From: Struthidea cinerea | Lineage: Eukaryota > Chordata > Aves > Passeriformes > Corcoracidae | Direction of reading: 5' to 3' | Length of the DNA: 64,000 nucleotides | Assembly: GCA_013397865.1 (NCBI GenBank) | Contig: VZTI01004815.1 | Span: forward strand, 446,334 to 510,333 | In this document: positions 25,601 through 37,600 of the stretch, piece by piece | How positions within the stretch are numbered: the stretch's first letter is position 1 | Layout: each line of letters begins with the position of its first letter | Position numbers and translations under genes: made by a program | The notes under the pieces: model-generated | What the model saw: the letters and a program-made list of their open reading frames with translations, nothing else | What the model was told of the DNA's origin: nothing | Databases searched by the model: none

Positions 25601-28600
25601 CTTTGGAAGTACTAAGGAAAAAATTTCAAATGGGAAAATAATAATGAACAGAAAAATATTTTTTAATGATCAATCTATATTTCAGGAATAACCTGTCAAA
25701 AAGTAAGGAAGGGGTTAAGATTTCCTGTCTGCAGCGAGGCATTCTTGTCTTGATGTTTAGCTTAACAGCGTTAGCATTTAAATAGAATTCCCCAGGCTTT
25801 GAAGTTCACACCTCCCGGTGTGGCAAGGTGATGGGCAGGGGGAAGGAGCAGGAGTTTGCATCCTTGTGCTGCCATTGTTAGGCAGAACCGAGACAGTTTG
25901 TATTTGCAAGCCTAGATGAGGTACATTACTGCCCAATTTACACCAGTTTGGTCAACAAATACCAATCTTCAAAAGATAAAGAGAAACTTGGAGCAAGGGC
26001 TCCTATGGTCAAAATTAAAGTCAAAGGTCCCACTGGCACCTTTGGTTTAAAAAAGTAAAAGTACATTCAAAAAAAACCCGGCAGCAATAAAAAAAAATGT
26101 TCTAAAGCTCCAGTTTTAAAATTCCCTTTCTACTTATATTAAAGAATAATGGCTCGAGTCAATGCCATTTTTAGGCTTTTAAGAAAATTAAATTAGACCT
26201 TTGGGAAAATTCTTTATGCACATCTTTCTTTAAAAAAACTCAACTTATTTGTCTGCAGGATCTCTGAAAGAACTTTCACACAAACAGGATAAGACATGCA
26301 AAATATGCCTTATAAAAGATAAGGTTTGACCTTACGACTGCTGTTCCTTTAGGTCAATGAAATTTTCCATTATATACGGGACAATATTTTTTTTTTCCTA
26401 GCGTCCAGGAAACAAACAGTCTCAAAAGTCATCAACAAATAATTAAGGTCAGATGATTCTGAAGTTTTGCAAGCCACAGCAAAAAAACTCAGGCTAAAGC
26501 CAACTCAGAAACCTTATCAGGAGTGTGTGTGAAGCAAACCTGCAATAAAACGTCTGCGAAATACTTTCTGGCTCCTCTCTGTCAGGTCAGGGATCTGACT
26601 TGGCTTAATCAGGGAACGCTTCTTGCCTGGAAGGATCTGCTGGGGCTGGAGTAGAGGCTGCAGCCTGCAAGTTCATTGCAACACTCCCTCAAGGCTGCAG
26701 CCTGACAGGCACAGCGAGGAGAAGGCTGCTCTTTCCCAGCTTGGATCTGACAGCTGTACAGCTATGGATGCTTGCAGCAGCACCCACATTTGGCTGGGTC
26801 GGAGCAGTCACACGGGTGCACAGGCTCCTGACCACACTGGGAACACACCAGCACTCATCACAGCACAAATAAAATTATGTTAATTGTGAGGAAAATGAGA
26901 CTGATTCTCAAGAAAATGATTTTCTGCATCGTACTAGAGAATTAAGAGTGTAGCACTAGACTTGATTTCACTAGAGCACATCAAGACTACTTATCTTACT
27001 AATGAGCTCATCCAGACAGGGTTTGAAAAGAAATACAGCTTACAAATTAGGTTCAGGCCTTTAGTCATGGAGTTAACTGTCTCCAATTGTCCCTGTAAAG
27101 ACAAGCCTTGCACTTGTATACTGGAGCAGGACAGCCACACTCTCTACTTCATGGCTGTAAAGCCCTACTTGCCAAGTCAGTAGGGAGTCAGAGTATCAAA
27201 AACCATGGAGCAATGCAGAAACAGTATCATGTTTTCAACCATGGCTGCACAGGAAACAGCTGTGATCTGCAGGTTACCTTCTCAGTACCCCGCTTCTTTT
27301 CTCGAGGCTGGTTCAGCTTAGCTTGTCTGTCCACCAAAATCTTCTGCCAGTAACGTTGCTCATGGTCACCTTGGGAGAAAATGAACATTGAGGAATGTCA
27401 ATAGAAGTAGCCACGAGAAGTGGATGAAATCTTTTCTAAGGTAAACACTCATGAAAATACCTTTCAGGGAAACCCAACAAGTATTTCCCCAGTACTCTTA
27501 CATTTCCTATCCACAGAAGCCATACAGAATTGCTCTCTACATGTCATCAGCAAAAGGAGCTGCGTTTTAGCTGAAGTTTCATCACAGCACATGGAGGCCC
27601 CTTTGATTTACTGATGTACTCAACCTCTGACTCATTTTAAACAACTACTAAACAGGAGAAAAAAAAAGTAATTACTGTAAGAACAACTGAGGCTATTTTG
27701 TTTCATCAAAACTATTGCCTTCACCAGCTGTCAGGAATATTTGAACACGGGCATCAATACAAAAGCAACTAATTCTGCAGCTTTTCTCAGCATCTGCTTT
27801 GCAGGGAAGCAGCAGTCATCCACGCTTCCTTCTGGTTTGTGATGTTATTATCACAACGGGAATTCTGTGATACTATTTTCATGGTCTCAGGGTTCATCTT
27901 CAGCCACAGGGCAGTTTCTGGATGATCTTGGAAAAGATTCCTGCAAAAGTTAACATCTAAACATGATCACAGATGCTTACCATCTTGCCAGATGCCAAGC
28001 TGAAGATACTTGGAAGTCAAATCCTGAAGAGTAAAATACTACTGGGAAATGTTTAGTCCCTGCTATAGGGAGCATTAGATTCTTTCCTTTTCATCTCTCA
28101 CCTTCAGCCACCAAGAAGAACCAAAATCCTTACTGTGAGTCCCTTGTGCATTCCTGGAAAGCTTTTCCTTTCTCATTTTAATGAACCAGTTAGAAAGAAA
28201 TAAATCTTAAGACTATGAATGGAATGCTCCTACAATGTAGTACTTACTCCTAATCTCCTACTGCACTCTTACGTAAGGATACAAAACCAGAGACAAACAG
28301 ACACAGACCACACAGCTGTAGAACACAAAAATTGAGGTTATTTCTGGATCTCGGAAACACAGAGCACACTGGAGACAAATTTATCTCCAAATGACATTAG
28401 CAGCACTCACTGAGTCTCAAACTCTAATTAACTTTGATATTATCATGAAGGTTAATGCTTCCAACAAAGCTTCTCCTTCTGCAATCCTTAACTGGCGTTT
28501 TGGGGAGTCTACACCCCTGCATCCATGAGACTGGGCCCTATATGAGCATTTGGGCAGGAGTGGGGTAAAATATTTAAATACACAGATGAGGCAGTCTTAT

Positions 28601-31600
28601 ATTGATTGTTTAACCTGGAAGGTTTTTTCATGTAGTTACAATTTTTGGTGCATCTCTCGAATACAAAACTTCTATGAATACACCAAGTTTGAGAGACTTC
28701 CTCTTTTTTCTATCCCTCAATTCCACAAAGAGGCTTCTCCACACTTGGCAAACTAATCCAGTCTAATACAAGACACAAATTTAGAACAGCACAGTAATTT
28801 CAGAAAGAAATAACACACATTAAAATGAAGTTCAAAAGTAGAGCCCTTAAGAACCCTTAGTGAATAACAACTTTTTTTGTAAATACATAAAAAAAAAAAA
28901 AAAGAAAGGCTTATTCTGGCCTAAATTATTCAACTTCCTGAAAAATAAAGATCAATTAGTAGGTAAGTGCTAAACCCACTTTACATGTATCCATGCTGTT
29001 AGATCCTTGCAATGTCATTTCACACACATGCTCAGTATTTTCAAGAAAGTCTTCCTTTAAAATGCTTTTGCATTATCAGAATGTTCTATTCATAAAGCTG
29101 AAATGTGAATTAAGTTCTATAGTCCTTTGACACTGAAAGTGAAGCAAATCCATCTAAAAAGAACAGAATTAAGTTTGTAACAGCAAGCAAAACTCATTAT
29201 TTTCCTCTGAGTGGTGGTATAGCACCCCTTTTAGCTTTACCAATTTCATAGGAATTGTAAAATGAGAAGACTCTCAGAAAAAAACCAAACTAAGCATGCA
29301 ATCTTTTTCCCCAAGATATCTAAAGATATATCCATAAATTCACCAGGGACGATCCCTTTCGCAGTACTTACGGCTTCTCCTGTACTTCCATGAAAAAAAG
29401 AAGTCTTACCAGTGAGAACTTCGAATTTCCAGTTGTTTTTGATCTGTATTTCTTTGTACGATTTCATGACGGTCTGTGCATCCTCAGGAGTCTTAAAACG
29501 GACGTGACACTCGGTGTCTCCCTCCAGCATGTCAACATAAGCCACCTCAGCCAGCACTGCCAGAGCATCCTGTCAAAGCATGAGACAACACACACCATAA
29601 ATCAGCCTTCAAAAAGAGAATATAAAAAGAGTGACTTTTGACCATTCCATTTGGAGGTCATTAACATTTTCAAAAAGGTCATGAAGTAGGAGGCAGTAAC
29701 TGAACTTTGTCATTTAATCGATCAATCTCTTGTCAAAGAATTTTGAATTAACATATTTTCCTAAGAAGGTTATAACTGAATTCTGATTTATGAGCCTGCA
29801 ACCTCTACCCGTCTATCTCTCATCATGCCCTCCATCAACAATTTAAAGCAGTAATTCCTGGAAATGTTGTGGTATCATTTTACTAATGGAGCATCACCCC
29901 TTTATTTCAGCACTGTATCTGATTTTTTTTCAAAAGTAGAAACTGTGCACTGTAACACGTATAGATCTCAGCCTAACACAAAAATATCAAGCTTGATTCT
30001 ACACATTAAATGTATGAAGGCAAGCTGATTCATGGCAGATTATTTGAGAAAGGAGTAGTAGTAAAACAACTCTATCTTTATGAAGTGACCTCTGCCTGAA
30101 AATTTTCACTGACAGCTGAAGGGAGAAGAGTCACAAACGCTCTTGCAGATGAAGTACTTCACTTGTAATTCCTGCTGTTAGGGAAATTAAGTAGGACCAC
30201 ACATTCCTAGTCAATTTCGTTCACAGCAGGCAGCCCAAGTAAGATGCTTGTATTCAGGAATCACACTGCTGCTTTTAACCCTCCGCTAACAAGGGCAGCC
30301 TTAAAACAGAACAAAAATTAAGTGACAACGCTGTTAAGATCATTTGAGAGCCAGCAAAAGCTACTTTCCAGCCTTATTCTGTTATCCCAAAGTCAGGATT
30401 TCATGGAAAACTAAAACAAACCAAATAGTTCCCGGAGTTGGCAAAAGCTAGTAGCTCGGAGGAGCACCTCAAGAGCAAAATAGGGAAGCAGGGAAGTATA
30501 AGATGAAAGTATCAAAATAATATTTAAGCTACACTGCAAAGACCTTTCCAAGTTGTGTGGCACGGATAATTGCTTCCATATCACGAGAATGCAGATCAGT
30601 TCTGGAAGTCTGAGAGGAAAAAAAGCCCTGGAAGCACGGCTTTGTGGCCTTTTGCTGCAGCTGATAGTCCAGTAACACAGCAAAGCCAGGTCTGGTTGCA
30701 CTTCTGCCTTCCACAGTTATGCATTAGTATGGCCAGAAAAACAAAAAAGAAAGGAAGAAATACCAAAACCATTTCAGTTTTCTGCTATTTAAATAGTAAG
30801 GTTTCCTTTTGCCCACAACATATTAAGGTGTGACACAAACTTAACCCAGTGAGGTGTATCCTGCAGTCAAAGGGGCCCTCAGAGGTCACAGGGACAACCT
30901 GTACCACATTCTCTCAGTGTCTCCAGCACTCAGACTGCACCAGCTGCCTTCAAATACACCGAGAAAGATTAGGCTGATTAAGCTGAAACCCCACCACCAG
31001 TGACATGAGGGTTTTCAGTGAGAGAGTCTCTCATATTGCTTAGGTTCATGCACACATCAAGCCTCACACACTTGCAAGCAGCTGGTGACTCGAAATGGCC
31101 TCCTCAGCTATAAATGTTTGATAAACAGTATCAGAACTCGCATTTTAAACCATTCCCTCATTGTCCGGAGCGGTCTGGATATGTGCACCAACCTGAGTTC
31201 AAGTTGTTCAAATTCTTTCCAGCTGTTACTCATCCTAAAGTGCAATTCGGGAAAGAAAATGTCCTGTGTAACATTAATGGAAAATTCAGGATCTGGAAAA
31301 AGCCTGTTATTGCCTTTGGAAAACTATTATTATTTCCATTTCAAAAGGATGCTGCTTAAAATTGGTATTTTTCTTAAGAAGAAATATTCTACACTCTGTG
31401 TTTAACTTTTGTGTCATCATACGTAACCAAAGGTATCTAAACACTTCTTAAATTGAGAAAAACAAGCACATGTATTAGGAAAAAAGTGACTGAATCAACA
31501 AGTTCCACTGCTGTCAGTCTCCCTGAAATGGAGTTCTTGTCATTGTAAAATTCTTATTGAAAGAAAGAAAATTGGCTTCTCATGCAGAGAGCATTCTCCT

Positions 31601-34600
31601 GCCCCCAAATTCCTGTTAAAGATAAAAACACCATAAACTTGAAAAAACCCACATTATATACTTTTACAGCTCTCTTGTCAGGATGAGCGGCACAGTGACA
31701 AATGCAGAACACTGCAGCAGTCTCCAGCGCCTTTTTTTAAACTGGAAAGCACTAAAGCATTGCTTATTCTCCTCAATATTTTCATTATACACTTGACATT
31801 GCTCCAAGCACACGAAAGGCTTGGTTTTACTTTGAAACCTACTCCTTAGTCTATTTTGCCATTGAAAAATCTGCCATTAACAGATACTAAAGAAGAATCC
31901 GTGCACAGCTACTGGCCAAAGAGATGGAAAAAAAAAATTTAAAAAAATCAGTGAGACTGGGTGAAATGGTATTCCATATTCAAACATTTGGGGGCAGGGT
32001 AAGAGGAAAGGCCACCAGCTACCCTGAGGTTACAAAGGCATTACCTTGATCTGCTTCCTGCCCGGCAGGGGCTCGGTGCTAATGATCTTCACAATTACTC
32101 CGCTGACGAACTGAGGCCCCATTGTGTTGGCCTTGGCGGGAGGGGCAGAGTCTTGACTGGTGGCTGGTCAAGGTAAGAACAGGGTGGAAAAAAAATAGAA
32201 AACAGTTTTTACATTTATTAGGTTGAAAAAATTTAGAAGTTATGAAAGCACAGAACAACGTAAACAAGCATCAAATATTGTTACTGCAGATTGAGGTTTA
32301 TTAAACGAAGGATCAAGACTGTCCATAGGTTCAAGTCAATTTTAGTAAAAAAAAACCAGCTTCAAGAAAAGTCTTAGACAAATTTTAACAGTCCACACGG
32401 TCCTTCCTATAAGAATATTTTTTATATTGTACCAATAGTAACCCCTCAGTTCTAGAGTGATTGAAAACATGCAGAGGGCCACTGGAACATCAGTGTTGAA
32501 GTTACTGAAGAGAAGCAGAGAGCATTCAGAGCAAATAAAATAAAGAAGAACTCTAAACCTGAAAAAAAAGTAGAAATTTAACTATGAGGACATAATTACA
32601 AAGCTCCTCTTATCTACAGAGCTGATAAAGCCCAATTCCAAGTTGGTTTTTTGCGTATCTCTGGTACAGTTAAACCCAAGCAGGTCGGGCCCAAGCTGCA
32701 GCACCAAAAAAGGCTGATTTGTTGATTTACCTCTCTGAGGCTTTGTAATTACAATTACCTCAATATCTCGGTAAGTCTGGAAAGTGCTGCTGAAATATGC
32801 TGAAATTACTTCAGCATTTATTTATATAACTCCTTTCTCCCAAATCCACCTAAATACAGGGGGTTGCTCTTACTATCTGACATTTTGAGAAAACAACAGC
32901 ATTTTACAAAATAAAACCTTGTGGCAGTGTTTCTGCAAGATCAGGGTCCTGCACCACTTCTGTTTGCATACTAGAAACATGAAGAAACAAGACAAAACCC
33001 AGGATTACTTTTGTCATTTTCAGATTTCTGCACACCAGATTCTGTTTCCATCTCTCCCACGGGCTCAGGTTTTATTTGAGACATCGTTTTCTTTAAGGAG
33101 GCCATACTGGCCTTCTGCAGGGCCAAATATTCTTGCTTCAAATCCATCCATTCAGTCCTAAAAGCAGCAAGACAGGCATAGGACGTCAGTTGTAAACAAG
33201 ACACTGATGTTTAGAAACTTAATAGTAATTTAACAGGTCACAAACAGCTTTAGATGGACTTGGTGGACAGTGCAGACCATTCTGCCATTACAGATCTCCC
33301 TGAACTTCAGTTAAATTCAGTTTTGTCCCTAACTGAATTTCCCATGACTTTGCTTCAGATTTTAATAATCCAAGAGAGTTCCAACAACCTCAACCTATCA
33401 TTCCAACAGAGTGGCTTTCAAATTTGCTTTAAATATTCAGACAGAATGGAGAACAGTTTAGTAAACTGTTTTCCACTGGAACTACACGGAGAACAGGCAC
33501 TAAATTCAGAGTTAATTCAGAGACAGTGAACACTCAATTCACTGAATTAGTTCAGTGAACCCGCTCCTTTGTCACTATATTAAGAATCAGTCACTCATTT
33601 TCTAGAAAAAAATCATTGAAGGAAAATCAACAACTGGTTAAACTCACCGAAAACCTACCGAGATAAGGACATTCCTCACTATTCAAATGCATTTTGGTTA
33701 AAAAGTACCCCCCCATGGAAGCAATTTATATATTTACATACATTTAACACGGAGATGTTTCTGCAAACAGCGAGAACTTTGCTCCACAGCAACACAATGC
33801 CCGCAGTGCCACTGTGAGAACGACTCATTGTTACCCTAATCTGTGCTATCAAACAAGCTGATAGAGGATTTTTAAAGAGGAGGATATCTTGTGGTAATGG
33901 TTTTAGCTGTTAACAGTGACAACTGTATACTTCAAAAAAGCATCCAGACTCACCCAGGATCATACATTCTCAACAGAGCAAAGGCATTAAAATAACAAAA
34001 GACCCACGTAATGATTCTTGGAGATAAAAAGGCAACACCATCCCATAGCAAGGTTTGGTATAAATACAAGCTCAAGGAGGAGCTTGGTAACTCGCCTCGA
34101 AGGAAGAGGAGACCATGGAGAATGAGTCAGGCAAGTATTTGCAATGCTTGTAGTCTTTAAACTTTTTTTTACCCCTTTGCTATACTTGAATAACATTTAA
34201 TTTACTCTGTGTTTGTTGCAGTTTGCTCAGAACGCCGGTGGCAGAGGACAAGCTCCGTTGATAACCTTTTATTTATATTTTTTTGTGTGGACCCCTTTTA
34301 CTTTAACATGGAGGTGCTTTCTGTGATATAGAAAAAGTAAGTGCTTCCATGTTTTAGTAGAGGTGCATCCTGATCGCAATCCTGGAAGACCATCCGGGAT
34401 TTTACTTTTTTTATGGCCTGCAGATCAGTTGAAGATTTTAAGATCCGGGAAAAAGTTTGGATGTGAGCAGATCTTCTCCAAAAGCAAAAATCTAAAGTTC
34501 ATTTGAAGCGATTTTTAATTTTAAAGGTCTCCCTTTGCTTTAACATGGAGGTACCTGCTGCCTAAAAAAGTAAGTGCTTCCATGTTTCAGTGGCGGTGGA

Positions 34601-37600
34601 TCCTAATCTTCGAAGCCTTCTTACAAGGAATGTACATGTAGGTTTTATATTACTGCATTTTTGTTTTATTATGTAGTTTTTCCACCAAAGGACCCCCATT
34701 ACTTAAATGTGGATGTGCTTGCTTTGCTCCACAATAGTAAGTGCTTCCATGTTTTAGTGGTGGTGAATCCTTTCTACCTCAACATTTCCCTCTAGAAATG
34801 TATCAAATTATGAAAAAATGTTTCTACATAAAGCACAATTTTGCAGCACAAGACGGCGAGGACCCCCTCTACTTTAACATGGAGGTACTTGCTGGATGCC
34901 TACAAAGTAAGTGCTTCCATGTTTTAGTTGTGGTGACTCCTAAAAGTCCAGCATTTCTGGATTATGAGGTTGGCAGAACTCTATACATCAAGCAATGAAC
35001 ACTTAAAACTCTGGTATTTTAATCTTTTTGCTACAGGCTAATACTGTTGCTAATATGCAACTCTGTTGTATAAAAATTGGAATTGCACTTTAGCAATGGT
35101 GATGGACTGTCAGACATAGCAAGACTAAAAGAATAAATAATTCCAAACGTTTGAAATACGGTGAAATTTTTCAAGCAATAAAATGCCAATACAGTATACA
35201 TAACACATGACTCAATCTTTCCTACAAGTGACAAAATTGCATACTGCAGGAAAACATAAGCATCCCAACATTTTAATAACACTAAATAATCTGGTACCAC
35301 AAAGCAACAATGTTCACAAGATCCTCGAGATAAATACAAATTGTAAACTGCAAACAAAACTGCCAAGAGGCCCAAAGAGACCGAGATTAAAAGTGTATGT
35401 AAAACCTATGGATTTGTTTCATAATTGCAGTAGAAGGTGTGACAAATGGGAAAACTTGGGGGCTTTTGTTAGCATTAGTGTCATTCAGGCGCTCTTTCCA
35501 AGGGCAGCCAACCAGTTCCCAGTACTATTGAGAGGAAAAAAAAAAAAATCAAGTAACTCAGTGATATCACGAAAAACAGATAAAGTATGTCACCTACTTG
35601 GAGAGCACTCTGAGCGGAATGACTTCTTCACCCATTTTGTGTCTTTCTTTGTGTTTTTTCTTGTGTTTTCTTTTGGATTTGGAAAGGGATGTGTCTTTTT
35701 TGTCTTTGTCTTCTTCTGCAGAAACTTCTACATTAAACAGTCCACGTGAAAACATGTTTAATTCTGACATACATGGTTAGATGTTATTTCAATAAAAACA
35801 AATTCAATATCTACTTGTTCCTTGCATTAACTACTTCTAGTCCATTTCATCAACTACCCAAGTTTACTTTGCTTGTAGCACTAAATCTGATTTAAATGCA
35901 TCTTATCGCATCTCATGGAACAAACTGGATCATTAGCTTTTCCCTTTTGTATTTTAATTTATTTATCTAGATTCCTGGGCTGTCTCCTTTTGCCCAGGCT
36001 CTCTGTTTAACCCATACTTCACTCAAGTTCTATTGATATGAACTTCTTTGAACTATTTTTACTTCTGATTAGATTTCCCTGCTTGGTGTTGCAATTTCTT
36101 CATTATTCTCTGTGTAACTCCTCGCCTTAACAGTGACTCCTTGCCAGGTGTAAAAATTTTAACTGCAGGGAACACTAATATGCTCAAGCTGATCTAACCC
36201 CTTCACCATATCATCCAGCCTATCCATAAGTGGTATTTGCCGTTTCCTTTCATTCATGCAAACCCTGATAATAAAAAGAGGCAAGAATTTTTACCATTGG
36301 AATCTTTTGGAGCTTCTGCTGTTTCTTCTTTTACTGTTTCAACTTCATCTTTTTCAGCGGTTTTCTTGACTTTTGGAGCTGATGTCTCACCATCTCCTGA
36401 GGAGCTGGTTCTTTTTCTTTTTCCTGGCCTGCTTTCCCAGGTTACCTCTGAGCTCTCTGTTCTGTCCCATTTCCTTTTCTCCCTTTTGGAGGGCTGCCTG
36501 GGAGTCTCAGTTCCCTCCATCTCGGAACACTCTGATGGAGTCCTGTGTCTTTTAGACTTGGGTACTGGCTCTGTTGTAGTGTTTATGCTTGATTCCTTTG
36601 GCTCTGCAGCTGCCTGTGCATTGCTCTCTTTCTTGATTTTGGATTTCTTTTTTTTCTTCTTTTTCTTCTCTTCTGGATTAAAAACACAATATTTAAAACT
36701 GCCCATGATTTAACACTAGATTAGATTAACATAAACAATCATGATAGCGCATTTAATGATAAAACTGGGTTGTTAAACGAGATGCTTGTCTCTGGCATTT
36801 CTATGGGAGAGATGCAACACCAACATGAAGTTTCTCCTCGGTGTTTTAAGAAGGAAAAAAAAGTGGGTGTAAAGCAGGGTTGAAAAACCATGGATTTGAT
36901 TTCATTTTGTTTCCAGTAACAGTTACTGGTATAACAAAGAACTAGTGATAATTGTGAGGAATAGTAATGTGATTTACCGTTAGTCTTACAAAAGAGATGG
37001 GAGGCTATCTGGAGTCTGGGAAATTGCATTACACCACAAGAAATGAGGGAAAATATTTTGGTGATGAAGTTGAAACATAGTCCTGTCATGCTGGTTTGTA
37101 AGTTATAGTAGATTTTTCATACTTGAGCCTATGCTGGCCCAACACAGCAACATGCATTGTTTTTATTAAAAGCTTTTAAAAAACATGAAATTAAACTGCA
37201 GTAACACAGCAGCTGAAATTTTTTCCTTCAGAAGCTGAGATACAAAACTCATCCAAATAACTGAATAATGCTTCCTTGACCCCAATAATTTAGCAACACT
37301 TACCTACTACAGTGTTGTTGCTTGAATTCAGTGTAGGAACTGGTTTATTCTTTACTGTTTTGGGGAAAATCCCAGGTTTCCGTGGGGCTTCTTCTGGTGG
37401 ATTATTCAAAAACTGAAAGAAGGAAAATAAGACCACATAACATTACTAAAAAATCATCTTTCCTTTAAAGACTCTGCATTCAAGTTAAAACCAGCAATCC
37501 TAATCACATTTCAATACATGAATACTTTCAAATCTCATTCGAATACAAAAAATTTGGTATGACCATGCTTGCTTGATGAAATTTAATAACCATTTCACTG

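Larger units (their letters stand above)
34085..35115 (+). ncRNA. MIR302/367 cluster: miR-302/367 primary transcript (approximate extent)
   Basis: Five recognisable pre-miRNA hairpins lie head to tail within about 0.8 kb on the plus strand, antisense to LARP7 and inside one of its introns. This matches the human arrangement and order (302b, 302c, 302a, 302d, 367). The transcript limits are inferred: the start from the TATA box, the end from the last hairpin. The host-gene strand rules out processing from LARP7 pre-mRNA. Confidence 0.8.

Noticed and set aside
36237..36713. Plus-strand open frame of 158 codons rich in Phe and Ser
   Set aside because: It is the antisense shadow of the lysine-rich LARP7 exon at 36295-36672.
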